The translations under genes and the position numbers were made by a program. Below, one piece after another: positions 7,577-16,909 of a DNA stretch of 33,191 nucleotides. Source of the stretch: Rhodocyclaceae bacterium (GTDB lineage: Bacteria > Pseudomonadota > Gammaproteobacteria > Burkholderiales > Rhodocyclaceae). The stretch lies in assembly GCA_030680085.1 (NCBI GenBank), contig JAUXWU010000017.1:1-33191 (forward strand), read 5' to 3'. The notes beneath the pieces are model-generated. The model did not search any database, was not told where the DNA came from, and worked only from the letters and a program-made list of their open reading frames with translations. Position 1 is the stretch's first letter; the number at the start of each line of letters is the position of its first letter.

Positions 7577-9304
7577 ATGCGCGCCAGCCAGTTTTTCATC
7601 ACCACCCTCAAGGAAGCCCCCGCCGACGCGGAGGTCGTTTCACACCAGTTGATGACCCGCTCCGGCATGATCAAGAAGCTGGCCGGCGGGATTTACAGCT
7701 ACCTGCCGATGGGCCTGCGCGTGATCCGCAAGATCGAGGCCATCGTCCGTGAAGAAATGAACCGTGCCGGCGCCATTGAACTGCTGATGCCGCTGGTGCA
7801 GCCCGCCGAGCTGTGGCAGGAAACCGGCCGCTGGGACAAGATGGGGCCGGAACTGCTGCGCGTGAAGGATCGCCACGACCGCGACTTCATCATCCAGCCG
7901 ACCTCCGAGGAAGTCGTCACCGACATCGCCCGCAGCGAAATTCACAGCTACCGCCAGCTGCCGAAAAATTTTTACCACATCCAGACCAAGTTCCGCGACG
8001 AACGCCGGCCGCGCTTCGGCGTGATGCGCGGGCGCGAATTCACCATGAAGGACGCCTATTCATTCGATCGCGATGAGGCGGGCGCCAAAGAAAGCTATCA
8101 GGCGATGTACGCCGCCTATGTGAAGATTTTCGAGCGGCTCGGCCTGAGCTTCCGCGCAGTCACCGCCGACACTGGCGCCATCGGCGGTTCGTTGTCACAC
8201 GAGTTCCAGGTCATCGCCGGCACCGGTGAAGACCTCATCGTCTACTGCCCCGACTCCGACTACGCCGCCAACATCGAATTGGCCGAAGCGCTGCCCTTGA
8301 TCGCCGTCCGGCCAGCGCCGACTTTTGCGCTGGCCAAGGTCGCCACGCCGAACGCCTCGCGCTGCGAAGATGTCGCCAAGCTACTGGGGCTGCCTATCGA
8401 GCGCACCGTCAAGTCCATCGTGCTGGCTGCCGACACCCCGCTCGGCGCCGAAATCTGGCTGCTGCTGGTGCGCGGCGACCACGATCTCAATGAGGTCAAG
8501 GCCGGCAAGCTGCCTGGGCTCGAAGGCGGCTTCCGCTTCGCCACCGAGCCGGAAATCATCGAGCACTTCGGCAGCCCGCCCGGCTTCCTGGGCCCGCTCA
8601 ACACCAAAAAACCGGTCAAGATCGTCGCCGACCGCACGGTGGCCAACATGAGCGATTTTGTCAGCGGCGCCAACGAGATCGGTTTTCACATCCAGGACAT
8701 CAACTGGGGCCGCGACCTGCCCGAACCGGACCTCGTCGCCGACATCCGCAACGTCGTCGCCGGCGACCCGTCGCCCGACGGCAAGGGTTGGCTAGCCATC
8801 CAGCGCGGCATCGAGGTCGGCCATGTCTTTTTCCTCGGCACCAAGTATTCGCGGGCGATGAACTGCACCTATCTTGATGCCGCCGGCAAACCGCAATTCA
8901 TGGTCATGGGCTGCTATGGCATCGGCGTGACAAGGCTGGTCGGCGCGGCCATCGAGCAGAACCACGATGCGCGCGGCATCATCTGGCCGGCCAGCATCGC
9001 GCCCTTCACGCTGGTCATCTGCCCGGTCGGCTGGGGCAAGTCGCCCGCCGTGCGCGAAGCGGCCACCCAGCTTTACGATGAGCTGCGCGCCTTGGGACTC
9101 GACGTCATGCTCGACGACCGCGACGAACGCCCCGGCGTGATGTTCGCCGACTGGGAGCTGATCGGCGTGCCGCATCGCATCACCATCGGCGAACGCGGCC
9201 TGAAGGAAGGCGTGGCCGAATACCAGCACCGCCGCGACACGGAAGTCACCAAGGTGCCGCTGGCCGATCTCGTTGCCGTGGTATCCCAACGAGCATGCGC
9301 CTGA
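7577..9304 (+). CDS. proS: Prolyl-tRNA synthetase (bacterial type with editing domain)
   Basis: Class II synthetase charging tRNA-Pro in the cytosol. The 575-residue length matches the bacterial form with the INS editing domain inserted between motifs 2 and 3. Visible features: [16 protein letters not shown]-terminus, motif 2 [19 protein letters not shown] (about 145-165), TSEE at about 112-115, INS domain about 225-385, motif 3 [13 protein letters not shown] (about 445-457), and the C-terminal anticodon-binding domain. Codons 243-250 carry copy 2 of the dispersed motif at the start of the INS domain, reading AVRPAPTF. The 3' end overlaps the lytic transglycosylase by 10 bases. Confidence 0.98.
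   Translation: MRASQFFITTLKEAPADAEVVSHQLMTRSGMIKKLAGGIYSYLPMGLRVIRKIEAIVREEMNRAGAIELLMPLVQPAELWQETGRWDKMGPELLRVKDRHDRDFIIQPTSEEVVTDIARSEIHSYRQLPKNFYHIQTKFRDERRPRFGVMRGREFTMKDAYSFDRDEAGAKESYQAMYAAYVKIFERLGLSFRAVTADTGAIGGSLSHEFQVIAGTGEDLIVYCPDSDYAANIELAEALPLIAVRPAPTFALAKVATPNASRCEDVAKLLGLPIERTVKSIVLAADTPLGAEIWLLLVRGDHDLNEVKAGKLPGLEGGFRFATEPEIIEHFGSPPGFLGPLNTKKPVKIVADRTVANMSDFVSGANEIGFHIQDINWGRDLPEPDLVADIRNVVAGDPSPDGKGWLAIQRGIEVGHVFFLGTKYSRAMNCTYLDAAGKPQFMVMGCYGIGVTRLVGAAIEQNHDARGIIWPASIAPFTLVICPVGWGKSPAVREAATQLYDELRALGLDVMLDDRDERPGVMFADWELIGVPHRITIGERGLKEGVAEYQHRRDTEVTKVPLADLVAVVSQRACA
8303..8326 (+). repeat. Dispersed 24-base motif, copy 2 (in proS)
   Basis: Two of 24 bases differ from the consensus (TC to CG at the seventh and eighth bases). 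The copy is embedded in a longer perfect hairpin, GGCCAGCGC at 8310-8318 and GCGCTGGCC at 8327-8335, with an 8-base loop CGACTTTT. It reads in-frame as AVRPAPTF. Confidence 0.8.
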
Positions 9305-9900
9305 GATTCCTCTGCATTCTTTTGGCGTTCTGGGCGGGCCAGACCTGGGCCGGCGCGCAGCAATACGAGCCGCTCGCCGCCAGCGTGCAGGCCGCCCTCC
9401 ATGCGGCCGTGTCGGATCAGGCTTCCCCCGAGCCGCGCTTCGACACCATCGAGGAAAAGATCGACTGGCTGGCCGAAATGTCGCAGCGGCTCGAAAAACG
9501 CATGCCCGACCGGCGGGCGCGCCACGAATTTCTCAGGGCGGTGCACTACGAAGCCCGCCGCGCCGGGCTTGATCCGCAACTGGTGCTGGGCCTGATCCAG
9601 GTGGAGAGCGGCTTTCGCAAGCATGCGGTGTCATCGGTCGGCGCACGTGGCTACATGCAGGTGATGCCATTTTGGGTGAAACTCATTGGCAAGCCTGACC
9701 ACAACCTGTTTCACCTGCGCAGCAACCTGCGCTTCGGCTGCACCATCCTGCGTCATTATCTCGACATCGAGAAAGGCGACCTGTTTCGCGCCCTCGGCCG
9801 CTACAACGGCAGCCTCGGCCGCCCCGAATATCCGGACATGGTGCGCGCAAGCTGGGAGAAACAGTGGGCCTGGGCGCCACGTCAGCTTGCCGCGCGGTGA
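9295..9900 (+). CDS. Lytic transglycosylase, SLT domain (family 1-like)
   Basis: Predicted periplasmic muramidase that cleaves glycan strands with formation of 1,6-anhydro ends. The 201-residue protein has a signal peptide (about 1-20, [20 protein letters not shown]) and a C-terminal SLT domain at about 80-190 with the catalytic glutamate E104 (IQVESGF), GYMQVMP at 119-125 and the YNGS motif. The start overlaps the end of proS by 10 bases and the stop TGA overlaps a GTG start of lnt, so the three genes are likely cotranscribed. No additional wall-binding domain is present. Confidence 0.92.
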   Translation: MRLRFLCILLAFWAGQTWAGAQQYEPLAASVQAALHAAVSDQASPEPRFDTIEEKIDWLAEMSQRLEKRMPDRRARHEFLRAVHYEARRAGLDPQLVLGLIQVESGFRKHAVSSVGARGYMQVMPFWVKLIGKPDHNLFHLRSNLRFGCTILRHYLDIEKGDLFRALGRYNGSLGRPEYPDMVRASWEKQWAWAPRQLAAR

Positions 9901-11381
9901 TCGAGCGCTCCAGCTTTAGCCACAACTTCCTGGCCTTTTTCCTGGGGAGCGCCAGCGTTGCCGGTTTCGCGCCGCTGGAACTGTTTCCCCTGCCGCTTCT
10001 TGCGCTGGCCGGGTTGTTGCGGTTGTGGCAAGTCGCGCCCGCGCCACGCGGCGCGGCCTGGCTGGGCTTCAGTTGGGGACTGGGATTTTTTCTGACCGGC
10101 GTGTCGTGGGTCTATGTCAGCCTGCATGACGTGGGCGGCATGGCCGCGCCGCTGGCCGTCATCGCCACGCTGTTGTTCTGTTGCTGGCTGGCGCTGTTTC
10201 CGGCGCTGGTGGGTTATTTCTATCGCCGTCTCGCCAGCGCCGACTTTTGGCGTAACGCTCTGCTGTTCGCCGGGCTCTGGATGCTGGCCGAATGGTTGCG
10301 CGGCGTGTTGCTCACGGGTTTTCCCTGGCTGGCGCTGGGCTATTCGCAGACGCCGCCCAGTCCGCTGGCGGGTTTTGCGCCGGTACTGGGCAGTTACGGC
10401 ATCGGCTTGCTGGCTGCGCTGATCGCCGCGGCACTGGCTTTCGGACTGCGGCGGCGCGGGGCATGGTTGCTGATTTTGGCGCTCTTCGGCAGCGGTGCAT
10501 TGTTGCGCGGCATGGACTGGACACAGCCGGTCGGCGCACCAGTTTCCGTCAGCCTCTTGCAGGGCAATATCCCGCAAAGTCTCAAATGGACGCCCGAGCG
10601 CCTGCCGCTTTCAATCGAGACTTACACCCGGCTGGCACTGGAAAATCCCGCCGCGCTGACCGTGCTGCCGGAAACCGCCCTGCCGCTGTTCTTCCACGAG
10701 GTGCCGCGCGAGGTGCTGCAGGCGCTGACGCAACACGGCGATGTGCTGGTCGGCATGGCGGTGCGCCATCGCGAGGGCGGGTATGTGAATGGCGCGATTG
10801 CGATTCAGAAAGACGCCGTCCCGCCAGCGCCGACTTTGCAAAGCTACGCCAAGCAGCATCTGGTGCCGTTTGGTGAATATGTACCGCCGGGTTTTGCCTG
10901 GTTTTTCGGCTTGGTGAATATCCCCATGTCGGATTTTTCCGCCGGGCCGGCCCGGCAGGCGCCGCTGGCCATCGCCGGCCAACAGATCGCGGCCAACATC
11001 TGTTACGAGGATTTATTCGGCGAGGAAATCATTCGCTCCCTGCCGGCCGCGACGCTGCTGATCAATCTGTCGAACACCGCCTGGTTCGGCGATTCGCTCG
11101 CCCAGCCGCAGCATTTGCAGATCGCCCGGCTGCGCGCGCTGGAGACCGGGCGCATGATGCTGCGCGCCACCAATACCGGCATCACGGCGGCCATTGCGCC
11201 GGATGGCCGCGTACTCGCTGCGCTGCCCGCATTCACCGCCGGCGCGCTGCAAATCGAGGCGCAGGGTTTCACTGGCTTAACTCCTTATTCCCGCTGGGGC
11301 AACGCGCTGGCGCTGCTGTTGGCAATCTGCGCCTGTTTGCCGGCGCTCATACAGGCTTATCGGCAGCGTCGAAGCCGGTAA
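9897..11381 (+). CDS. lnt: Apolipoprotein N-acyltransferase
   Basis: Transfers the third acyl chain from phospholipid to the N-terminal cysteine of lipoproteins, in the inner membrane. The protein has several N-terminal transmembrane helices (to about residue 205), then a periplasmic nitrilase-like domain with the triad E259 (LPETALP), K319 (YAKQHLVPFGEY) and C369 (NICYEDLFGE), and a C-terminal helix. I chose GTG at 9897, forming a GTGA overlap with the previous stop; GTG at 9864 would add 11 residues. Length of 494 is normal. Two copies of the dispersed motif fall in this gene, one at about residue 110 and one just before the catalytic lysine. Confidence 0.94.
   Translation: MIERSSFSHNFLAFFLGSASVAGFAPLELFPLPLLALAGLLRLWQVAPAPRGAAWLGFSWGLGFFLTGVSWVYVSLHDVGGMAAPLAVIATLLFCCWLALFPALVGYFYRRLASADFWRNALLFAGLWMLAEWLRGVLLTGFPWLALGYSQTPPSPLAGFAPVLGSYGIGLLAALIAAALAFGLRRRGAWLLILALFGSGALLRGMDWTQPVGAPVSVSLLQGNIPQSLKWTPERLPLSIETYTRLALENPAALTVLPETALPLFFHEVPREVLQALTQHGDVLVGMAVRHREGGYVNGAIAIQKDAVPPAPTLQSYAKQHLVPFGEYVPPGFAWFFGLVNIPMSDFSAGPARQAPLAIAGQQIAANICYEDLFGEEIIRSLPAATLLINLSNTAWFGDSLAQPQHLQIARLRALETGRMMLRATNTGITAAIAPDGRVLAALPAFTAGALQIEAQGFTGLTPYSRWGNALALLLAICACLPALIQAYRQRRSR
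10225..10248 (+). repeat. Dispersed 24-base motif, copy 3 (in lnt)
   Basis: Matches the consensus at all 24 positions and continues TTTTGGCG, so the CGCC and GGCG around the core can pair. Encodes R-R-L-A-S-A-D-F, a different frame from copies 2 and 4. Confidence 0.9.
10815..10838 (+). repeat. Dispersed 24-base motif, copy 4 (in lnt)
   Basis: GCCGTCC form; only the last base differs (G for T). Encodes AVPPAPTL, six residues ahead of the catalytic lysine of Lnt. Confidence 0.88.
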
Positions 11382-11387
11382 AATCGC
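11376..11387 (+). promoter_or_regulatory. Candidate -10 region for glyQS
   Basis: CCGGTAAAATCGC around 11375-11387 overlaps the lnt stop codon and has TAAAAT at 11379-11384, 27 bases before the glyQ ATG. It closely matches the element before proS. The -35 region is unclear. Confidence 0.35.
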
Positions 11388-11411
11388 CTTTTCTCGAATT
11401 TCCGACTCATC

Positions 11412-12332
11412 ATGAAACCTACGTTTCAAGAGATCATCCTGCGCCTCCAGGAATTCTGGAACCAGCAGGGCTGCGCGCTGCTGCAACCCTACGACATGGA
11501 GGTCGGCGCCGGCACCTCGCACACCGCGACCTTTCTGCGCGCGCTCGGCCCCGAGCCCTGGAAGGCCGCCTACGTCCAGCCATCGCGTCGCCCCAAGGAC
11601 GGCCGCTACGGTGAAAATCCCAATCGCATGCAACACTACTACCAGTATCAGGTGGTATTGAAGCCTGCGCCGGCAAATATCCTGGAACTCTATCTTGGCT
11701 CGCTGGAGGCGCTAGGTTTCGACCTCAAGCAAAACGACGTGCGCTTCGTCGAGGACGACTGGGAGAATCCCACGCTCGGCGCCTGGGGACTCGGCTGGGA
11801 AGTCTGGCTCAACGGCATGGAAGTCACGCAGTTCACCTACTTCCAGCAGGTCGGCGGCATCGACTGCAAGCCGATCACCGGCGAGATCACCTACGGCCTG
11901 GAGCGGCTGGCGATGTATTTGCAGGGCGTGGAAAACGTCTTCGACCTCGTCTATGCGCCGGGCCTCAGTTATGGCGACGTCTTCCACCAGAACGAGGTGG
12001 AGCAGAGCGCCTACAATTTCGAGCACAGCAACGTGGACTTTCTGCTGCATGCCTTTGGCGCGCACGAGGGCAACGCACAGCACCTGATGGAACGGCAACT
12101 CGCGTTACCCGCCTATGAGCAAGTTCTGAAAGCCGCCCACACCTTCAACCTGCTCGATGCGCGCGGCGCGATTTCCGTCACCGAACGGGCCGCCTACATC
12201 GGCCGCATCCGCAATCTTGCGCGCGCCGTGGCACACGCATATCTCGATAGCCGTGCCCGTCGTGGCTTCCCGATGGCGCCCAAGGCCTGGGCCGACGAAG
12301 TGCTGGCGCAACTGGCGAAAAAGGCCGCATGA
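11412..12332 (+). CDS. glyQ: Glycyl-tRNA synthetase alpha subunit
   Basis: Catalytic subunit of the tetrameric (alpha2-beta2) bacterial GlyRS, a class II enzyme. The 306-residue protein is of normal length and shows the family N-terminus [18 protein letters not shown], motif 2 region with [19 protein letters not shown], and motif 3 region [17 protein letters not shown]. It starts 30 bases after lnt and its TGA overlaps the ATG of glyS (ATGATGA), so alpha and beta are translationally coupled. Confidence 0.98.
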   Translation: MKPTFQEIILRLQEFWNQQGCALLQPYDMEVGAGTSHTATFLRALGPEPWKAAYVQPSRRPKDGRYGENPNRMQHYYQYQVVLKPAPANILELYLGSLEALGFDLKQNDVRFVEDDWENPTLGAWGLGWEVWLNGMEVTQFTYFQQVGGIDCKPITGEITYGLERLAMYLQGVENVFDLVYAPGLSYGDVFHQNEVEQSAYNFEHSNVDFLLHAFGAHEGNAQHLMERQLALPAYEQVLKAAHTFNLLDARGAISVTERAAYIGRIRNLARAVAHAYLDSRARRGFPMAPKAWADEVLAQLAKKAA

Positions 12333-14422
12333 TGAACACGAAAAATCTGCTGGTCGAACTCTTCGTCGAGGAACTGCCGCCCAAGGCGCTGAAGAAACTC
12401 GGCGAGTCCTTCGCCGCCTTGCTGGCAGCAAGTCTCAAGTCGCAAGGCTTGATCGACGACCAATCGGTTGCCACGCCTTTCGCTTCGCCGCGCCGTCTGG
12501 CGGTGCATGTCACCGCCGTCCTTGACAAAGCCGCTGACAAACCGACGCAGCAAAAACTCATGCCGGTCGCCGTGGCGCAGGACACCGCAGGCAATCCCAC
12601 GCCAGCACTGTTAAAGAAACTGGCTGCGCTCGGCGCAGATGTTTCAGTGCTGCCCACCCTCAAACGGCAGATGGATGGCAAGACCGAGGCGCTGTTTCTG
12701 GATAGCATCGTGGCGGGCGCGACCTTGGCCGAAGGTTTGCAGACCGCGCTGGAAGCGGCGCTATCGGGTTTGCCTATCCCGAAGGTCATGAGCTACCAGC
12801 TCGCCGACGGCTGGAGCTGCGTGAACTTCGTGCGTCCGGCGCACCGGCTCGTCGCGCTGCATGGCACCGAGGTCGTGCCGGTCTCGGTGCTGGGTCTCAC
12901 GGCCGGTCGGGAGACTCAGGGCCATCGCTTCGAGGCAACCCATCCCGTCGTGACGCTCAAGGATGCCGACAGCTACGCGGCACAACTTGAGACCGAAGGT
13001 GCGGTGATCGCCAGCTTCGCCGCCCGGCGTACCGAGATCGAACGACAACTGAAAGCCGCCGCCGCGCAGGAGGGCCTGCAACCCATCGAGGATGAAGCGC
13101 TGCTCGACGAAGTTACCGCGCTGGTCGAGCGGCCCAACGTGCTGACCTGCCAGTTCGAAAAAGAGTTTCTCGACGTGCCGCAGGAATGCCTGATCCTGAC
13201 GATGAAGGCCAACCAGAAGTATTTTCCGCTGCTCGATGCGGCCGGAAAATTGACGAACAAGTTCCTCGTCGTCAGCAACATCAGTCCTGCCGATCCTTCG
13301 GCGGTGATCGGCGGCAACGAGCGCGTGGTGCGCCCGCGGCTCGCCGATGCGAAATTCTTTTTCGATCAAGACCGCAAGAAGTCGCTGGCCGACCGCATTC
13401 CCGGCCTCGCCAAGGTCGTCTATCACAACAAGCTGGGCACCCAGGGCGAGCGGGCGCAGCGCGTCGCCGCCATCGCCAGCGCCATCGGCATGGCACTGGG
13501 CGGTGAAGCTTTGGCGCGTCAGGCCGACCAGGCCGCGCTGCTCTCGAAAGCCGATCTGCTCACCGACATGGTCGGAGAATTTCCCGAGCTGCAAGGCATC
13601 ATGGGCCGCTACTACGCGCTGCACGACGGCCTGTCGGTCGAGATCGCCGACGCCATCGAGGACCACTACAAGCCGCGCTTCGCCGGCGACGACCTGCCGC
13701 GCAATCCGGTCGGCATCTGCGTTGCCTTGGCCGACAAGCTGGAGACGCTGGCCGGCATGTTCGGCATCGGCCAGTTGCCCACCGGCGACAAGGATCCCTT
13801 CGCGTTGCGCCGCCATGCGCTCGGCATCATCCGCATGTTGAGCGAGCGTGACTTGCCGCTCGATCTCTCCTGGCTGTTCCGGGCCGCGCAACTCACCGAT
13901 AAAAAGGTCGGCGCGCAACTCGCCGCCTTCATTTACGAACGCCTTGCCGGCAGCCTGCGCGAGCAGGGTTACTCGGCGCTCGAAGTCGATGCCGTGGTGA
14001 GCCTGCGCCCGCAAACGCTCGGCGATATCCCGAAGCGCCTCGCCGCCGTGCGCGCCTTCGCCGCCCTGCCCGAGGCGGCCAGCCTCGCCGCCGCGAACAA
14101 GCGTGTCGGCAACATTCTCAAGAAGTCGGCAGTCACGGTGGTAGCGCAGGTCGACGCCGCCTTGCTCAAGGAACCCGCCGAAGTTGCGTTGCATGCCGCG
14201 CTGGCTGCCATCAAGCCCGGGGCCGACGCGGCCTTCGCCGCCGGCGACTACGCGGCTTCGCTCCAAGCACTCGCCGCGCTCAAGGCGCCGGTGGATGCCT
14301 TCTTCGACCAAGTGATGGTGAATGCCGATGACGCGGCCTTGCGCAACAACCGCCTCGGCCTACTCGCCATCTTGCACCAGGCAATGAACCAGGTTGCTGA
14401 TCTTTCGAAACTCAGCTCATGA
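12329..14422 (+). CDS. glyS: Glycyl-tRNA synthetase beta subunit
   Basis: tRNA-recognition subunit of tetrameric GlyRS. The 697-residue protein begins [21 protein letters not shown], shows the HD-like middle region ([20 protein letters not shown], near 410) and a C-terminal DALR-type anticodon-binding region. ATG 12329 or 12332 could initiate, one codon apart. The last bases overlap gmhB by 4 (ATGA). Length is normal for the family and no frame disruption is seen. Confidence 0.97.
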   Translation: MMNTKNLLVELFVEELPPKALKKLGESFAALLAASLKSQGLIDDQSVATPFASPRRLAVHVTAVLDKAADKPTQQKLMPVAVAQDTAGNPTPALLKKLAALGADVSVLPTLKRQMDGKTEALFLDSIVAGATLAEGLQTALEAALSGLPIPKVMSYQLADGWSCVNFVRPAHRLVALHGTEVVPVSVLGLTAGRETQGHRFEATHPVVTLKDADSYAAQLETEGAVIASFAARRTEIERQLKAAAAQEGLQPIEDEALLDEVTALVERPNVLTCQFEKEFLDVPQECLILTMKANQKYFPLLDAAGKLTNKFLVVSNISPADPSAVIGGNERVVRPRLADAKFFFDQDRKKSLADRIPGLAKVVYHNKLGTQGERAQRVAAIASAIGMALGGEALARQADQAALLSKADLLTDMVGEFPELQGIMGRYYALHDGLSVEIADAIEDHYKPRFAGDDLPRNPVGICVALADKLETLAGMFGIGQLPTGDKDPFALRRHALGIIRMLSERDLPLDLSWLFRAAQLTDKKVGAQLAAFIYERLAGSLREQGYSALEVDAVVSLRPQTLGDIPKRLAAVRAFAALPEAASLAAANKRVGNILKKSAVTVVAQVDAALLKEPAEVALHAALAAIKPGADAAFAAGDYAASLQALAALKAPVDAFFDQVMVNADDAALRNNRLGLLAILHQAMNQVADLSKLSS

Positions 14423-14952
14423 AACTCATCATCCTCGACCGTGACGGCGTCATCAACAAGGACTCCGACCTCTACATCAAGTCGCCGGAGGAGTGGATTC
14501 CGCTGCCCGGCAGCCTGGAAGCCATCGCGCGCCTCAACCAGTGGGGCTATCGGGTGGTGGTCGCCACCAACCAGTCGGGCATCGGTCGCGGGCTGTTCGG
14601 CATGGACACGATCAACGCCATCCACGACAAGATGATCAAGGCGGCTTCCCATGTCGGCGCCAGCATCGACGCGATTTTCTTCTGCCCGCACACCAACGCC
14701 GACAACTGCGCTTGCCGCAAGCCCCAGCCCGGCATGTTCAAGGAAATCGCCGCGCGCTACAACATCGACCTGGCCGGCGTCCCGGCCGTGGGCGACGCCT
14801 TGCGCGATCTGCAGGCCGCCGCCAGCGTCGGCGCACAACCCATGCTGGTGCTGACCGGCAAGGGCAAGAAAACCAAACTTGATCCGGCCCTGCCCGCGGG
14901 CACCCAGATTTTTGCCGACCTCGCCGCCGCGGTAAAAAGTCTCACGCCATGA
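14419..14952 (+). CDS. gmhB: D-glycero-beta-D-manno-heptose 1,7-bisphosphate 7-phosphatase
   Basis: HAD phosphatase of the ADP-heptose pathway that supplies the LPS inner core. The 177-residue protein has the HAD motif I nucleophile and acid D7/D9 (LDRDG), motif II (VVVATNQSGIGRG) and the zinc-binding loop characteristic of GmhB: C89, H91, C97, C99 (FFCPHTNADNCACRKP). It overlaps glyS and the acyltransferase by 4 bases each. The glyS-gmhB-plsC order is conserved in betaproteobacteria. A phosphatase acting on another sugar is possible but the zinc loop favours GmhB. Confidence 0.93.
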   Translation: MKLIILDRDGVINKDSDLYIKSPEEWIPLPGSLEAIARLNQWGYRVVVATNQSGIGRGLFGMDTINAIHDKMIKAASHVGASIDAIFFCPHTNADNCACRKPQPGMFKEIAARYNIDLAGVPAVGDALRDLQAAASVGAQPMLVLTGKGKKTKLDPALPAGTQIFADLAAAVKSLTP

Positions 14953-15704
14953 TTTTCCTGCGCTCCCTGCTGTTCACGCTTTTCATGGTGACCACCATGC
15001 CGCTCACCGTGCTGGGGCTGCTGCTGGTGTTCTGGCTGCCCATGAAAAGCCGTCGGCTGTTTGTCATGCCCTGGATACGGCTGGTGATGTGGATGGTGCG
15101 CCATCTGTTGCGGATCGAGCAGCGCGTGCTGGGCGCGGAAAACATTCCGGCGACGCCTTGCGTGGTGTTTTGCAAACATCAATCGACCTGGGAAACTTTC
15201 GCCCTGCAACTGCTGTTCCCGCTGACCTCGTTTGTTTACAAAAAAGAACTGCACTGGCTGCCATTCTTCGGCCTGGGGTTGATGCTGATGCCCTTTGTCG
15301 GCATCAACCGGGGCGCCGGCAAGGCGGCATTGAACCAGGTGGCCGAGCGCGGCAAGGCGCGGCTCGCCGATGGTTATACCGTGGTGATCTTTCCCGAAGG
15401 CACGCGCGTCGCGCCGGGCCAGCACCGCCGTTACAAGATCGGTGGTGCCCATCTTGCCGTGCGCGCCGGGGCGCTGGTGGTGCCGGTCGCCCAGAATGCC
15501 GGCGAGCTGTGGGCGCGCCGCAGCTTCCTGAAGAAGCCCGGCACGGTGACCATCAGCATCGGCCCGGCCATCGACCCGACCGGCAAGACCGCCGAAGAAG
15601 TCAGCACCGCCGCCGAAAACTGGATCGAAACCGAAATGCGCCGCATCAGTCCGCAGCGTTACAAACATGCGCGCAAGGACGCCACAACTGGCGCTGCGGC
15701 TTGA
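14949..15704 (+). CDS. 1-acyl-sn-glycerol-3-phosphate acyltransferase-like (PlsC family)
   Basis: Membrane acyltransferase expected to convert lysophosphatidate to phosphatidate or to acylate a related lipid. The 251-residue protein has a hydrophobic N-terminus (about 5-30), the acyltransferase motif I as H77-Q-S-T-W-E82, that is H-x4-E in place of the usual H-x4-D, and motif III FPEGTR at 148-153. I believe the HQSTWE form recurs in betaproteobacterial relatives, so it need not mean inactivity. ATGA overlap with gmhB; the end overlaps the start of the next ORF by 38 bases. Because of the motif change I do not assign plsC firmly. Confidence 0.85.
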   Translation: MIFLRSLLFTLFMVTTMPLTVLGLLLVFWLPMKSRRLFVMPWIRLVMWMVRHLLRIEQRVLGAENIPATPCVVFCKHQSTWETFALQLLFPLTSFVYKKELHWLPFFGLGLMLMPFVGINRGAGKAALNQVAERGKARLADGYTVVIFPEGTRVAPGQHRRYKIGGAHLAVRAGALVVPVAQNAGELWARRSFLKKPGTVTISIGPAIDPTGKTAEEVSTAAENWIETEMRRISPQRYKHARKDATTGAAA

Positions 15705-16125
15705 AGCCGCGGCCCCCGACAATGACACGCCCTGGTGCGCGGGCGGCAGCGTCGTCTATCTTGGCGAAACCCTGACACTGTCGCTCGACACGGCCTGCCG
15801 CGCACCTGCACGGATCGGCGCTGAATTGCATTTACCCCTGCCGCCGGCAGCCACCCCGCGCCAGATTCGCGATGCGGCGGAAAGCTGGCTGCGCGACGAG
15901 GCCTTGCGCATTTTCCAAAAGTCGGCGCTGGCGGGACGGCGCCCGTTACAGATCGTGCTGGCCTTCGGCAAGCGCAGCGACTGGGTGCGGCGCGACGGTG
16001 ATGTGCTGCGCTGCCACTGGCGACTGATCGAGCAACCGTCCACCATCATCGAACAGGTCCTCGGCCGCGCATTGGCTGCCATGCGGCCGGAACCGGTGTG
16101 CGACGACCTGTTCGCGCTGGCTTGA
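15667..16125 (+). CDS. Degenerate YgjP/M48-like protein lacking the zinc site
   Basis: A 152-residue ORF with no assigned function. Residues 28-139 line up with the C-terminal half of the adjacent metalloprotease: YLGETLTLSL against VLGEEVRVRI, an alanine/arginine-rich helix AAESWLRDEALRIFQ against ARRALQRRALEHFQ, and most tellingly HWRLIEQPSTIIEQVLGRALAAM against NWRLIHLPPSLIDYVIAHEVAHL, in which the HExxH motif has become GRALA. All zinc ligands are missing, so it cannot be an active protease of this type. Only one ATG fits; it overlaps the acyltransferase by 38 bases. It ends in a TGATG junction with the protease gene. Copy 5 of the dispersed motif lies in it. Confidence 0.7.
   Translation: MRARTPQLALRLEAAAPDNDTPWCAGGSVVYLGETLTLSLDTACRAPARIGAELHLPLPPAATPRQIRDAAESWLRDEALRIFQKSALAGRRPLQIVLAFGKRSDWVRRDGDVLRCHWRLIEQPSTIIEQVLGRALAAMRPEPVCDDLFALA
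15917..15940 (-). repeat. Dispersed 24-base motif, copy 5
   Basis: Reverse orientation; the minus strand reads GCCGTCC followed by the 17-base core with no mismatch to the GCCGTCC variant. On the gene strand it encodes K-S-A-L-A-G-R in the degenerate protease-like ORF, a third reading of the same DNA. Confidence 0.9.
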
Positions 16126-16895
16126 TGCTCGAACAACTCGAACTGTTCCGCCTGCCGCCATTGTTTGATGGCGCAGCGAACAATACGCATCACCTCGCGC
16201 ATCACCTCGCGCATCACCTCATCCTGTCCGGCCGCATCGTCAGTTACGCCTTGCGCCGCGATCGCCGCCGACTGGCGCTGAAGATCGACGAGCGCGGTCT
16301 CGCCGTGGGTGCGCCGCGCGCCGTGCCGCTCGGCGAAATCGAAGCCTTCATCAAAAGCCACGCCGACTGGGTGCTGAAAAAACTCGATGAATTCGCCAGT
16401 CGCACCACGCCACGCCATCTGCCCATCCATGAAGGCGCGCGCCTGCCGGTGTTGGGCGAGGAAGTCAGGGTGCGGATAACTGCCGGCAACAATCGTGGTT
16501 TCTGGCAGTCTGACGAGTTGTGGCTGGCGGCGCGGCCGTCCGCCAATCTGGCACTGCTGGCCCGGCGCGCATTGCAGCGGAGGGCACTGGAACATTTTCA
16601 GCCGCGCCTGAGCGCTACGGTTGCACAAATCAACCGCCCGCAGCCGCCACTGGCACTGAGCTCGGCGCGCACCCGCTGGGGCAGTTGCAGCACCCGCACC
16701 GGCATCCGCCTCAACTGGCGCCTGATCCACCTGCCGCCGAGTCTGATCGACTATGTGATCGCCCACGAGGTGGCGCATCTGGTCGAGATGAATCACAGCC
16801 CGCGCTTCTGGAACGTGGTGACGCGGCTTTACCCCGACTGGCGCAACACACGCGACGAACTCAAGCGGCTGGGTGCGGCGCTGCCGCTGATTTAG
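16125..16895 (+). CDS. YgjP-like (DUF45/M48-type) metal-dependent hydrolase
   Basis: Predicted zinc peptidase or hydrolase of the YgjP/SprT-like DUF45 family; substrate unknown. The 256-residue protein has RTRWGSCSTRTGIRLNW at 182-198 and the zinc motif H214-E-V-A-H218 followed by EMNHSPRFW, all standard for the family. ATG 16125 overlaps the previous stop (TGATG); a GTG at 16098 would extend it by 9 residues. Residues 22-33 are an unusual His-Leu repeat (HHLA units) coded by 12-base tandem repeats. Followed by a strong terminator at 16943. Confidence 0.9.
   Translation: MLEQLELFRLPPLFDGAANNTHHLAHHLAHHLILSGRIVSYALRRDRRRLALKIDERGLAVGAPRAVPLGEIEAFIKSHADWVLKKLDEFASRTTPRHLPIHEGARLPVLGEEVRVRITAGNNRGFWQSDELWLAARPSANLALLARRALQRRALEHFQPRLSATVAQINRPQPPLALSSARTRWGSCSTRTGIRLNWRLIHLPPSLIDYVIAHEVAHLVEMNHSPRFWNVVTRLYPDWRNTRDELKRLGAALPLI
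16188..16220 (+). repeat. In-frame 12-base tandem repeat (HHLA units)
   Basis: CATCACCTCGCG occurs at 16188-16199 and 16200-16211, followed by the partial unit CATCACCTC at 16212-16220. A unit of four codons adds or removes His-His-Leu-Ala without frameshift, so copy number could vary by slippage. Confidence 0.9.
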
Positions 16896-16909
16896 GTTTA
16901 ATCGAGCCT

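Noticed and set aside
9864-9897. GTG start for lnt at 9864
   Set aside because: Would overlap the transglycosylase by 37 bases and add 11 non-hydrophobic residues; GTG 9897 forms a GTGA junction.
16188-16220. CRISPR-like repeats
   Set aside because: Units are 12 bases, contiguous and in frame in a conserved gene; no spacers.
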